NCBI GenBank assembly: GCA_025455285.1
Contig: JALOMU010000135.1
Location: 1-5,862, forward strand
Length of the DNA stretch: 5,862 bases
Source: Flavihumibacter sp.
GTDB taxonomy: Bacteria > Bacteroidota > Bacteroidia > Chitinophagales > Chitinophagaceae
Reading direction: 5' to 3'
Part shown: positions 1 to 5,862 of the stretch, piece by piece
How the letters are laid out: each line of letters begins with the position of its first letter
How positions within the stretch are numbered: position 1 is the first letter of the stretch
Notes under the pieces: generated by a model
What the model was told of the DNA's origin: nothing
Databases searched by the model: none
Seen by the model: only the letters and a program-made list of their open reading frames with translations
Program-made: the position numbers and the translations under genes

Positions 1-253
1 ATTTTGGTTGATCACCATTCAGTTTGTTGATTTCCACAGCCGCGGCTTTGAGGTGCCGGCCATCCACATCACAAATTGCCACCACTTTGGAAGAACCCAA
101 TGCAATTGCTTCCCGCAGGATATTCATGCCCCACCAGCCACAACCGATCAGGGCAGTTTTATATTTTGCATATTGCGTAAGCGGAACAATGCCAGGTAAT
201 ACCGGTACCAGTAAACCTGTGGAAGAAAGCTTCAGGAATTTTCGACGTTGCAT
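1..253 (-). CDS. Tat-exported Gfo/Idh/MocA family oxidoreductase, N-terminal fragment (runs off left edge)
   Basis: Reading leftward from an ATG at 253-251, the frame stays open for 84 codons to the window edge, so only the N-terminus is visible. Residues 2-8 (QRRKFLK) form a twin-arginine motif, followed by a hydrophobic stretch to about residue 25, which predicts Tat export of a folded, cofactor-loaded protein. A Rossmann fold begins at about residue 33 with the dinucleotide motif GCGWWG (residues 37-42), then a second strand ending in VVAICDVD (58-65), whose acidic end suggests NAD(H) rather than NADP(H). Such proteins are common in Bacteroidota and usually act on sugars or cyclitols. The catalytic EKP motif and C-terminal domain lie outside the window, so the substrate cannot be predicted. 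GH109 glycosidases share this fold and Tat export, but nothing visible points to GH109. It is divergent from the lactonase gene, with a 50-bp gap. Confidence 0.87.
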   Translation of the reverse strand, partial: MQRRKFLKLSSTGLLVPVLPGIVPLTQYAKYKTALIGCGWWGMNILREAIALGSSKVVAICDVDGRHLKAAAVEINKLNGDQPK

Positions 254-303
254 CTGCAGGCTTTTTTAGAAGTTGTATTTTCAGGCTATCAAACACGAAT
301 GCC
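254..303. promoter_or_regulatory. Divergent intergenic region between the Tat oxidoreductase and the lactonase operon
   Basis: Only 50 bp separate the two divergent start codons, so the start signals for both genes must sit here or within the opposing coding regions. I see no Shine-Dalgarno sequence in front of either ATG, and the plus-strand start is preceded by an A-rich run, as is usual in Bacteroidota. On the plus strand, TATTTTCA at 276-283 is only a partial match to the Bacteroidota -7 element TAnnTTTG, and no well-placed -33 TTG accompanies it. No promoter can be assigned firmly. Confidence 0.3.
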
Positions 304-1254
304 ATGCCACTCTTTACCGATTTAAGTTACCGAAAAATTGCTGTGAAAGTCCTTCCGGCCTTTCGGGACCTTGTAGCGAAAAACGCAAAAGTAGAAATCC
401 TTGCAGATGGCTTTGAATGGAGTGAAGGCCCCCTTTGGGTTGAATCCGAACAAATGCTGCTCTTCTCAGATATTCCCAATAATGCCATTTTTAAATGGAC
501 GGAAAAAGGGGGAAAAGAAATTTACCTGAAACCAGCCGGTTATACCGGTGAAACACCCCGTGGTGGTGAACTTGGCTCAAACGGATTACTGCTTGATAAA
601 ACCGGGCAACTTGTTTTATGCCAGCATGGTGATCGCCGGATAGCCCGCATGGAGGCGCCAATCAACAAACCCGAACCCAAATTCACAACCCTTGCCGGTG
701 AGTACCAGGGGAAAAAATTTGATAGTCCCAATGACGCAGTATTACATCCTAATGGTGATATCTATTTCACGGATCCACCCTATGGCCTTGAAAAATACAT
801 CGACGACAGTACCAAAGCGGCTCCTTACCAGGGTGTCTACCGGGTAGGTACAAACGGAAAGGTAGACCTGCTGGTAGACAGTATCAATCGCCCGAATGGA
901 ATCGGTTTAATGCCCGATGGCAAAACCCTGATCGTTGCCAACTCAGAATCTGAAAAAGCGGTCTGGTATGCGTTTGATCTTGGAAGCGGCGATAGCCTTA
1001 CCAATGCCCATATCTTCTTTGATGCCAGCAATTATGCCAAAACTACTCCAGGCGGACCAGACGGTTTCAAAATTGATAAGGCCGGTAATATGTATGCTAC
1101 CGGTCCGGGTGGTATCTGGTTTTTTAACAAGGATGCCAAACCACTGGGGCGCATTAAATTACCCGTAGCCAGCTCCAACTGTGCTTTATCCGCTGATGAA
1201 AAAACACTGTACATTACGGCAGATATGTACCTGTTAAGAGTAAAGCTTCGCTAA
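304..1254 (+). CDS. SMP-30/gluconolactonase/LRE-family lactonase
   Basis: The 316-residue product has the sequence pattern of the six-bladed beta-propeller SMP-30/gluconolactonase family, metal-dependent enzymes that hydrolyse sugar lactones to aldonic acids. The expected divalent-metal and active-site positions are all present: E41 in WSEGPLW, N143 in SPNDA, N198 in RPNGIG and D253 in GPDGF. Blade-type repeats are visible as PNGDIYFTDP (149-158), PDGKTLIVAN (204-213) and ADEKTLYIT (297-305). The length is normal for the family. The family domain starts near residue 30. The first 29 residues lack a hydrophobic signal segment, and no upstream in-frame ATG adds one, so this start predicts a cytoplasmic enzyme although many Bacteroidota relatives are exported. 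It is the first gene of a probable three-gene operon, with 20 bp to the next start. The exact lactone cannot be deduced, and a lactonase acting on non-sugar lactones is possible. Confidence 0.88.
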   Translation: MPLFTDLSYRKIAVKVLPAFRDLVAKNAKVEILADGFEWSEGPLWVESEQMLLFSDIPNNAIFKWTEKGGKEIYLKPAGYTGETPRGGELGSNGLLLDKTGQLVLCQHGDRRIARMEAPINKPEPKFTTLAGEYQGKKFDSPNDAVLHPNGDIYFTDPPYGLEKYIDDSTKAAPYQGVYRVGTNGKVDLLVDSINRPNGIGLMPDGKTLIVANSESEKAVWYAFDLGSGDSLTNAHIFFDASNYAKTTPGGPDGFKIDKAGNMYATGPGGIWFFNKDAKPLGRIKLPVASSNCALSADEKTLYITADMYLLRVKLR

Positions 1255-1274
1255 CACTAACAAACAAACGAAAT

Positions 1275-1811
1275 ATGGCTGAATCAACCACACCTGCACT
1301 TGAATGGTGGCAAAGAGGTCCGATAGAAGGTATTCTTCCCATTTTTCAACCTGCTGCCCATGCCCTGCTGCAATCGAGGGATGAATTGCAGCAAACACTT
1401 CAAAACTTTCCCAGTGCCTTACTTTGGGAATCGATTTATAGTATGGCATCCATTGGTTTTCACCTGCAGCATATAGTTGGAGTGCTGGATCGTTTGTATA
1501 CCTATGCCAAAGACAAAAGTCTTTCGGATGCACAACTCAGTTACCTGAAAACAGAGGGTGTACAAAATGAACAAATAACCCTGGAGCAGTTATTAGAGGC
1601 AGTACATGCCCAGGTTGAAACCTGTTTACAGGAACTTTCCACGATGAGAGAGGATGCACCAACTGCAGTGAGATTCATCGGCAGAAAAAGAATACCAACC
1701 ACACAACTCGGGCTCGTATTTCATGCTGCAGAACATATGATGCGTCATACGGGACAAGCTCTGGTAACTGCCCGTGTATTACAGGAAAAAGCAGAACATA
1801 ACATAACATGA
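1275..1811 (+). CDS. DinB-superfamily (DinB_2-like) putative metal-binding protein
   Basis: The 178-residue, mostly helical protein fits the DinB/YfiT four-helix-bundle superfamily. The helix-2 histidine motif is GFHLQHIVGVLDRL (H63 and H66). The C-terminal motif is HAAEHMMRHTGQ, giving H150, H154 and H158. In known members, three histidines from these two regions bind a divalent metal; here H66, H154 and H158 are the likely set. Length is typical. There is no signal peptide or membrane segment, so it is cytoplasmic. Some relatives are thiol-dependent transferases or isomerases (bacillithiol or mycothiol enzymes), but most are uncharacterised, and no reaction can be assigned here. The start is preceded by an A-rich leader (aacaaacaaacgaaat) without Shine-Dalgarno sequence. 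Its TGA stop overlaps the next gene's ATG, so it is very likely co-translated with the downstream dehydrogenase. The name DinB does not imply a DNA-damage role. Confidence 0.85.
   Translation: MAESTTPALEWWQRGPIEGILPIFQPAAHALLQSRDELQQTLQNFPSALLWESIYSMASIGFHLQHIVGVLDRLYTYAKDKSLSDAQLSYLKTEGVQNEQITLEQLLEAVHAQVETCLQELSTMREDAPTAVRFIGRKRIPTTQLGLVFHAAEHMMRHTGQALVTARVLQEKAEHNIT
1808..1811 (+). other. ATGA stop/start overlap (translational coupling site)
   Basis: The four bases ATGA contain both the ATG of the downstream dehydrogenase (1808-1810) and the TGA of the DinB-like gene (1809-1811). There is no Shine-Dalgarno sequence upstream, so re-initiation by ribosomes terminating on the DinB gene is the likely way the dehydrogenase is translated. 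This fixes the dehydrogenase start and supports a shared transcript. Confidence 0.8.
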
Positions 1812-2791
1812 ACGATTCAAAAATTATTCGCTGGGGAATTTTGGGAGCCGGAAAAATAGCCCGGGCCTTCGCCACCGATTTCCAATACCTGAATGGAGCT
1901 GCGCTAATCGCAATTGGCTCCCGTGAAGTTCAAAAAGCCCTGGAATTTGCCAATGAATTTGCTATTCCCCAGGCTTTGAATTACGAAGACCTGATCCACC
2001 ATCCTGATATCGACGCGGTTTATATTGCAACGCCCCACCCTTTTCATTTCAGCCAGGCCAGTGCAGCCTTACAAGCAGGAAAAGCCGTACTCTGCGAAAA
2101 GCCTATTTGTGTGAACAGGGGGCAATTGAAGGACCTGATTGCAATTGCGAAGACGAACAATCAGTTTTTGATGGAAGCAATGTGGACCTATTTCATTCCC
2201 GCGCTGGAAACTGCCCGAAACTGGGTTCACGAAGGACGCATTGGTGACTTAAAATTAATCCAGGCTGATTTCTGCTTTCCTTCTGAACCAACTGTGGAGC
2301 GATTATGGAACCCCGACCTGGCAGGGGGCGCTTTGCTGGATATTGGCATCTACCCGATTGCTTTCGCTAATTATTTTATGGATCGCTTGCCATACAAAAT
2401 TACAGCCTCTGCTCATCTGGCTTCAAGTGGTGTGGATGAGCGTACCGGTATCTTGCTTGAATATGGAAGCACCAGCGCCAATCTTTATACCTCTATCGTT
2501 TCCAAAGGCACCAATACCGGTTACCTGTTTGGCAGCACCGGTTATATAAAACTACCAAGTTTCTGGCGCTCTACTAGAATCGAACGTTATTCCAATGAAG
2601 ATGAACTATTGGAAACCTGGTCAGATGGCCGTACAACGAGAGGCTTTCATTTTGAAATGCAGCATGTTACAGATTGCTTACGCAAAGGCCTAACCGAAAG
2701 CCCGGTTATGTCTTTCGATCAATCTCTCCGTACCCAGGAAATCATGGACACTGTACGCAGGCAAATCGGGCTGAAGTTCCCCTTTGAATGA
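1808..2791 (+). CDS. Cytoplasmic Gfo/Idh/MocA oxidoreductase, dihydrodiol dehydrogenase-like
   Basis: This 327-residue NAD(P)-dependent dehydrogenase has no export signal. The N-terminal Rossmann domain carries WGILGAGKIA (residues 9-18, GxGxxA motif). The second strand ends in AIGSRE (35-40), where S38-R39 in place of an acidic residue suggests NADP(H). The family motif CEKP lies at 96-99 (K98 being the conserved lysine), followed by MEAMWTYFIP (122-131), characteristic of the dimeric dihydrodiol dehydrogenase and related sugar reductase branch. The C-terminal substrate domain contains GGALLDIGIYP (173-183), with D178 and Y182 in the positions of the catalytic Asp/Tyr pair of that branch. 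Length is normal and nothing is missing. The true substrate is probably a sugar, deoxysugar or anhydrosugar carbonyl rather than an aromatic diol, but this is inference. It is the last gene of the operon, and its stop lies 2 bp from that of the convergent hexosaminidase gene. Confidence 0.9.
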   Translation: MNDSKIIRWGILGAGKIARAFATDFQYLNGAALIAIGSREVQKALEFANEFAIPQALNYEDLIHHPDIDAVYIATPHPFHFSQASAALQAGKAVLCEKPICVNRGQLKDLIAIAKTNNQFLMEAMWTYFIPALETARNWVHEGRIGDLKLIQADFCFPSEPTVERLWNPDLAGGALLDIGIYPIAFANYFMDRLPYKITASAHLASSGVDERTGILLEYGSTSANLYTSIVSKGTNTGYLFGSTGYIKLPSFWRSTRIERYSNEDELLETWSDGRTTRGFHFEMQHVTDCLRKGLTESPVMSFDQSLRTQEIMDTVRRQIGLKFPFE

Positions 2792-2793
2792 GT

Positions 2794-5124
2794 TTATTTC
2801 ACCAGGATCTCATCCACAAACAACCAGGCAGCCTGTCCTTCTCCGGGATGCCCCTTCGGACAAGCAGGCAATACTTTCGCAGTTACACGGATATAACGCG
2901 CCTGCTTAGGCGAAAATGCAATTCTGAAATCTTCCTGCATTGATTTGGTTTCATCCGCTGCAATCCTGTTTGAATAGGTGCCGACCTGTTTAAACGTTTT
3001 TCCATCTGTTGAAAGTTCAACACTTACACTAGTCGGGAAAAAGATCCAGTCCTTATAGTGCTGCATCACCCCTACACTTACCTCCCGTACAGATTGCAGT
3101 TGCTGCAAATCAATGGTTGCTACCATATCCTTTCCACTGAAGCCATGCCAGTATTTCCCAACCTGACCTGTTCCGCGAATACCATCTGTCAGCGAATTAG
3201 GTCCATCCGCCATATAGGAATTGGAATTGGGGAATTGATAGGAAACGGTTTTCCCTGTTGCAAGGTGTTTCACAAACTGTTGCACTGCAGGTTCGTTTCC
3301 TTTGACCCGTCCATTTTTAACCGTTATGGCTTTCAGGGTTGCATTGCCATTGATGGTAATCGGACCTGTATAAAACGGACTTCCGGTAGTAGGATAAGAT
3401 CCATCCATTGTATAATGAATAGTTGCATCCAGCGCCTCCGTTTCCAATGCCACTTTTAATTGTCCGTCTGCTATCAGCGGCTTGATACCAACTGTAAAAT
3501 TTCCTTCACTAAACCGAAATCCTTTTTGTGCCAGTCCGGTGAAATGCGTTTCCAGCCGGGTGCGAAAATCCACCCAGTTACGCGCCTCGGCTTTTGACCA
3601 AACCACTTCAGCCAGCGCCATCATTCTGGGTAATAACATATATTCCAGGTGCTCGCGGGTTTCAATGGATTCTGTCCATAGATTAGCCTGCGCACCCATC
3701 ACATAAGCTGCAAATTCAGTGTTTCTGAGTTCCTGCGGAACAGGTTCATACGCATATACTTTTTTAAGCGGATTAAACCCTCCAAATGCGATTGGCTCTC
3801 CGGCTGGACCAGCCTGGTAATGATCAAAATACAGGGGCGAGCCGGGAGTCATCACCACAGGATGTTTCATTTTTGCAGCTTCAATTCCGCCTGCTTCTCC
3901 TCTCCAACTCATCACCGTTGCACCGGGAGCAAGTCCGCCTTCCAGGATTTCATCCCATCCTATAATCTGTCTTCCTTTAGCATTCAGGTATTTTTCTATC
4001 CGTTTGATGAAATAACTCTGAAGTTCGTGTTCGTCTTTTAAGCCTTCTTTTTTTATGCGTGCCTGGCATTTGCTGCACTGCTGCCAGGGCTTTTTATCTA
4101 CTTCATCACCGCCAATATGAACCAGGCGGGATGGAAATAATTCCAGTACTTCATCCAGCACATTCTGCAGAAATAAAAAAGAACTGTCGTTACCTGCGCA
4201 GTAGTTGGTTTGAATACCGGATGGATATTGTCCGCCGGTGATCAGCGCCTGTTGCTGGCCGGTACAGGATAAAAAAGGATAGGCAGAAACCGCTGCCACC
4301 GAATGTCCTGGCATTTCAATCTCTGGAATAATGGTGATATTTCTTTCAGCAGCATATGCAACAAGCTCGCGTATCTGCTCCTTGGTATAATATCCGCCAT
4401 AGGTTGCTTTTTCCCCGGTTTGTGCAGCTTTTCGCTCGTTCCAGGGAATACCTGAACGATCAACTCTCCAGGCAGCCATATTGGTTAAGGCAGGATATTT
4501 ATCAATCTGAATCCGCCAGCCCGGATCGTCTGTAAGATGCCAGTGAAACACATTCATTTTGTAAGCCGATAAGAGATCGATGATATCTTTAATAGCCTGA
4601 GGAGCAAAAAAATGGCGGCTCACATCAATCATAATGCCCCGGTATCCAAAGCGGGGCTGATCCCGGATTTCCATAACCGGTATTTCAAGACGGGCATTGG
4701 TGCGGATAGCCGGCAAACATTGCAGCAGGGATTGCATGCCATAAATCAGTCCGGCTTTGGAGGGTGCAGCTAACCTGATTTTGTCGGCTTGTACAGACAA
4801 CGTATATCCTTCCTTATTCATTGCCGGGTTTTCCACCAGCAACAATTCAATGCTATTCGAAGCAGCATTTCCTATCGGTAAGGAATAACCGCTAATTTCT
4901 TTTATTCGCTTATTCAGGAAAATCCCTGCTTCTGCCAGTTCCGAATAGGCCGGGTTGTACCGGATTTGTGTGCTGGGAAGAATGGTAAACTGTCCTTTTC
5001 CCCTTACCAATTCGTGTGGTTTGGGAATAATATTGATAGGTTTGTCTGTTATGCTTTCCTGGGCTGATACAGGATTATTCAGCAATAATAACAGCAGGAT
5101 TCCCAACCAGGTAGTTTGCTTCAT
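2794..5124 (-). CDS. Secreted GH20 beta-N-acetylhexosaminidase with Hex C-terminal and F5/8-type C domains
   Basis: The 776-residue enzyme should remove terminal beta-linked GlcNAc or GalNAc from chitin oligomers, glycans or muropeptide-derived sugars. Residues 1-21 form a signal peptide (poly-Leu core, likely cleavage after VSA); no lipobox cysteine follows, so it is periplasmic or secreted rather than a lipoprotein. The GH20b domain spans about 30-158 and the catalytic TIM barrel about 160-510. R170 (DVSRHFF), WHLTDD (195-200) and EIEMPGH (268-274) are present. The catalytic pair D340-E341 lies in HIGGDE, as expected for substrate-assisted catalysis through the 2-acetamido group. W390, W407, Y432, D434, W483 and E485 match the known sugar pocket. 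A chitobiase/Hex C-terminal domain follows (about 560-610, YTMDGSYPT), then a C-terminal F5/8 type C (discoidin-like) domain (about 625-776), probably carbohydrate-binding. The enzyme appears complete and active. The WYL regulator gene lies 59 bp upstream on the same strand. Confidence 0.96.
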   Translation of the reverse strand: MKQTTWLGILLLLLLNNPVSAQESITDKPINIIPKPHELVRGKGQFTILPSTQIRYNPAYSELAEAGIFLNKRIKEISGYSLPIGNAASNSIELLLVENPAMNKEGYTLSVQADKIRLAAPSKAGLIYGMQSLLQCLPAIRTNARLEIPVMEIRDQPRFGYRGIMIDVSRHFFAPQAIKDIIDLLSAYKMNVFHWHLTDDPGWRIQIDKYPALTNMAAWRVDRSGIPWNERKAAQTGEKATYGGYYTKEQIRELVAYAAERNITIIPEIEMPGHSVAAVSAYPFLSCTGQQQALITGGQYPSGIQTNYCAGNDSSFLFLQNVLDEVLELFPSRLVHIGGDEVDKKPWQQCSKCQARIKKEGLKDEHELQSYFIKRIEKYLNAKGRQIIGWDEILEGGLAPGATVMSWRGEAGGIEAAKMKHPVVMTPGSPLYFDHYQAGPAGEPIAFGGFNPLKKVYAYEPVPQELRNTEFAAYVMGAQANLWTESIETREHLEYMLLPRMMALAEVVWSKAEARNWVDFRTRLETHFTGLAQKGFRFSEGNFTVGIKPLIADGQLKVALETEALDATIHYTMDGSYPTTGSPFYTGPITINGNATLKAITVKNGRVKGNEPAVQQFVKHLATGKTVSYQFPNSNSYMADGPNSLTDGIRGTGQVGKYWHGFSGKDMVATIDLQQLQSVREVSVGVMQHYKDWIFFPTSVSVELSTDGKTFKQVGTYSNRIAADETKSMQEDFRIAFSPKQARYIRVTAKVLPACPKGHPGEGQAAWLFVDEILVK

Positions 5125-5183
5125 ACGCAGAAATTAAATCCTGTAAAATTAGGAGGATATGCTCCTTAAATCTTAATGGAGTG
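5125..5183 (-). promoter_or_regulatory. Possible promoter/leader of the GH20 gene
   Basis: The 59-bp gap between the WYL gene stop and the GH20 start contains, on the minus strand, TAATTTTA at 5151-5144. This matches five of the six fixed positions of the Bacteroidota -7 element TAnnTTTG and would place a transcript start roughly a dozen bases before the ATG. The upstream -33 candidate (TTA at 5175-5173, 21-base spacer) is poor, so the assignment is weak. The gene could equally be read through from the WYL gene. Confidence 0.25.
5151..5166. repeat. Small inverted repeat AGGAG-N6-CTCCT in the WYL-GH20 gap
   Basis: Two perfect 5-base arms (5151-5155 and 5162-5166) flank a 6-base centre. The element abuts the -7-like sequence for the GH20 gene, so it could be an operator half-site pair or a short RNA hairpin. 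The stem is short and is not followed by a U-run, so it is not a convincing intrinsic terminator. A match this short can arise by chance. Confidence 0.3.
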
Positions 5184-5862
5184 CTATTGTAAAGTATCAG
5201 ATGCTGCCTCTATTTTACCCTTAACTCCAGCAGCAATCTTATACACCTCCTGCCGCAGCTTTTCCGGATATAAAATGGTTGCAATATCTCCAAACATGAT
5301 CACCCAACGGGCAAATCCCATTAAAGAGGGACACATGAATTGCAACTCCATCTCATCCCCATAATCTGTTTCTCGAATCAGTCCCATATAAAATTTCTGA
5401 TCGCCCAGGTAATGGAGATATTTTTTCGGAATACGAATGATTATTTCTTCTATAGGTTGTTCTGATTCCGATTTCCTGATATATTCCTGGAGACTGATAT
5501 GCTGTTTGGTAAAAGGTTCGTTTGTCAACTGCAGGTCTTCGATGCGGTCAAGCCTGAAATCACGGTAATCGGCCCGCATCCTGCAATAAGCTATCAGATG
5601 CCATTGTCCGCCCATGAAAAACAAACCCAGTGGTTCAATGATCCGACTGGTTTTCTCCCTTTTATAGTTGGAAAAATAGCGGATGGAAACTGCTTTTTTT
5701 GTAGCGACACTGTTTAGAATTGTTTGCTGCAATTTCAGATCCGGTTGTTCTGATAAGGAACCCCGCTGACTCAATACCTCGATATGCCCTTCCATATTTT
5801 CCAGCAGGTCTTTTTCGCTGGATCGCAAAACAGCCCTCACTTTATACATGGCCGATTGAAAA
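5184..5862 (-). CDS. WYL-domain transcriptional regulator (YafY-like), C-terminal part (runs off right edge)
   Basis: The minus-strand frame ends at the TAG in 5186-5184 and is still open at the window edge. An internal ATG at 5849 opens a 221-codon stretch, but in-frame codons continue before it (F-Q-S-A) and family members are about 310-320 residues with an N-terminal helix-turn-helix, so that ATG is not the real start. Counting from this Met, the WYL domain covers about 40-115: IRYFSNYK (56-63), RIIEPLGLFF (69-78), GGQWHLIAYC (80-89) and DFRLDRI (97-103). The name-giving tyrosine is histidine here (WHL), a common variant. A C-terminal WCX-type region follows (about 132-210). WYL domains bind ligands, in some cases nucleic acids or nucleotides, and control the attached DNA-binding domain. 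The DNA-binding part is outside the window. The position just upstream of the GH20 gene suggests local control, but unlinked targets are equally possible. Confidence 0.9.
   Translation of the reverse strand, partial: FQSAMYKVRAVLRSSEKDLLENMEGHIEVLSQRGSLSEQPDLKLQQTILNSVATKKAVSIRYFSNYKREKTSRIIEPLGLFFMGGQWHLIAYCRMRADYRDFRLDRIEDLQLTNEPFTKQHISLQEYIRKSESEQPIEEIIIRIPKKYLHYLGDQKFYMGLIRETDYGDEMELQFMCPSLMGFARWVIMFGDIATILYPEKLRQEVYKIAAGVKGKIEAASDTLQ

Noticed and set aside
8..269. Two plus-strand open frames at the left edge (63 and 81 codons)
   Set aside because: They are antisense to the Tat-signal oxidoreductase fragment, whose Rossmann motif is clear on the minus strand.
1234..1533. 99-codon minus-strand open frame across the lactonase-DinB junction
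   Set aside because: It overlaps two convincing plus-strand genes, shows no family motif and has no leader of its own; it is a shadow of the DinB-like gene.
2788..2813. Inverted repeat ATGAG/CTCAT considered as a bidirectional terminator
   Set aside because: The stem is only 5 bp with low GC content, the loop is 16 bases and no U-run follows on either strand.
3217..3237. Three closely spaced GGAATTG copies
   Set aside because: They fall in the coding sequence of the GH20 interdomain linker (Phe-Pro-Asn-Ser-Asn-Ser) and are explained by the repeated residues; there is no regulatory context.
3058..3459. 133-codon plus-strand open frame antisense to the GH20 gene
   Set aside because: It lies fully inside the well-supported hexosaminidase coding region, and its translation is rich in Cys, His and Ile with no recognisable domain; it is a shadow frame.
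5176..5364. Plus-strand 62-codon frame preceded by an AGGAGG sequence at 5151-5156
   Set aside because: The apparent Shine-Dalgarno sequence is 19 bases from the ATG, too far for normal use, and the frame is antisense to the C-terminus of the WYL regulator with no protein-like features.
5847..5849. ATG considered as the start of the WYL regulator
   Set aside because: The frame continues without a stop to the window edge, and the N-terminal helix-turn-helix expected for the family would be missing from this start.

Overview
The window looks like chromosomal DNA from a Bacteroidota bacterium, most likely a Chitinophagaceae-type soil or freshwater organism. This is inferred from moderate GC content, A-rich leaders without Shine-Dalgarno sequences, the style of the proteins (a Tat-exported Gfo/Idh/MocA oxidoreductase, a multidomain GH20 hexosaminidase, a YafY-type WYL regulator) and tight gene packing. 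No species-level call can be made from the sequence alone. There is no sign of tRNA, rRNA, CRISPR, insertion sequence, phage or plasmid genes.

Layout. The left edge (1-253, minus strand) holds the N-terminal 84 codons of a Gfo/Idh/MocA oxidoreductase with a twin-arginine export signal. A 50-bp divergent gap separates it from a plus-strand run of three genes (304-2791): an SMP-30/gluconolactonase-type lactonase, a DinB-superfamily four-helix protein, and a cytoplasmic Gfo/Idh/MocA dehydrogenase of the dihydrodiol-dehydrogenase type. Within the run, the gaps are 20 bp and then a 4-bp ATGA overlap, so it is very probably one operon. It ends only 2 bp from the stop codon of a convergent gene, a secreted 776-residue GH20 beta-N-acetylhexosaminidase (2794-5124, minus). 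Upstream of that gene, on the same strand after 59 bp, is the C-terminal part of a WYL-domain transcriptional regulator, which runs off the right edge.

How the genes may work together (inference). The GH20 enzyme would release terminal N-acetylhexosamines outside the cytoplasm. The two oxidoreductases and the lactonase could oxidise a sugar or sugar derivative to a lactone and open the lactone. The DinB protein has a full set of candidate metal-binding histidines but no assignable reaction. The WYL protein may sense a ligand and control itself and the GH20 gene. Nothing proves that the two transcription blocks share a substrate. Overall this is an ordinary carbohydrate-metabolism neighbourhood. 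The least explained element is the DinB gene translationally coupled to a sugar-type dehydrogenase.
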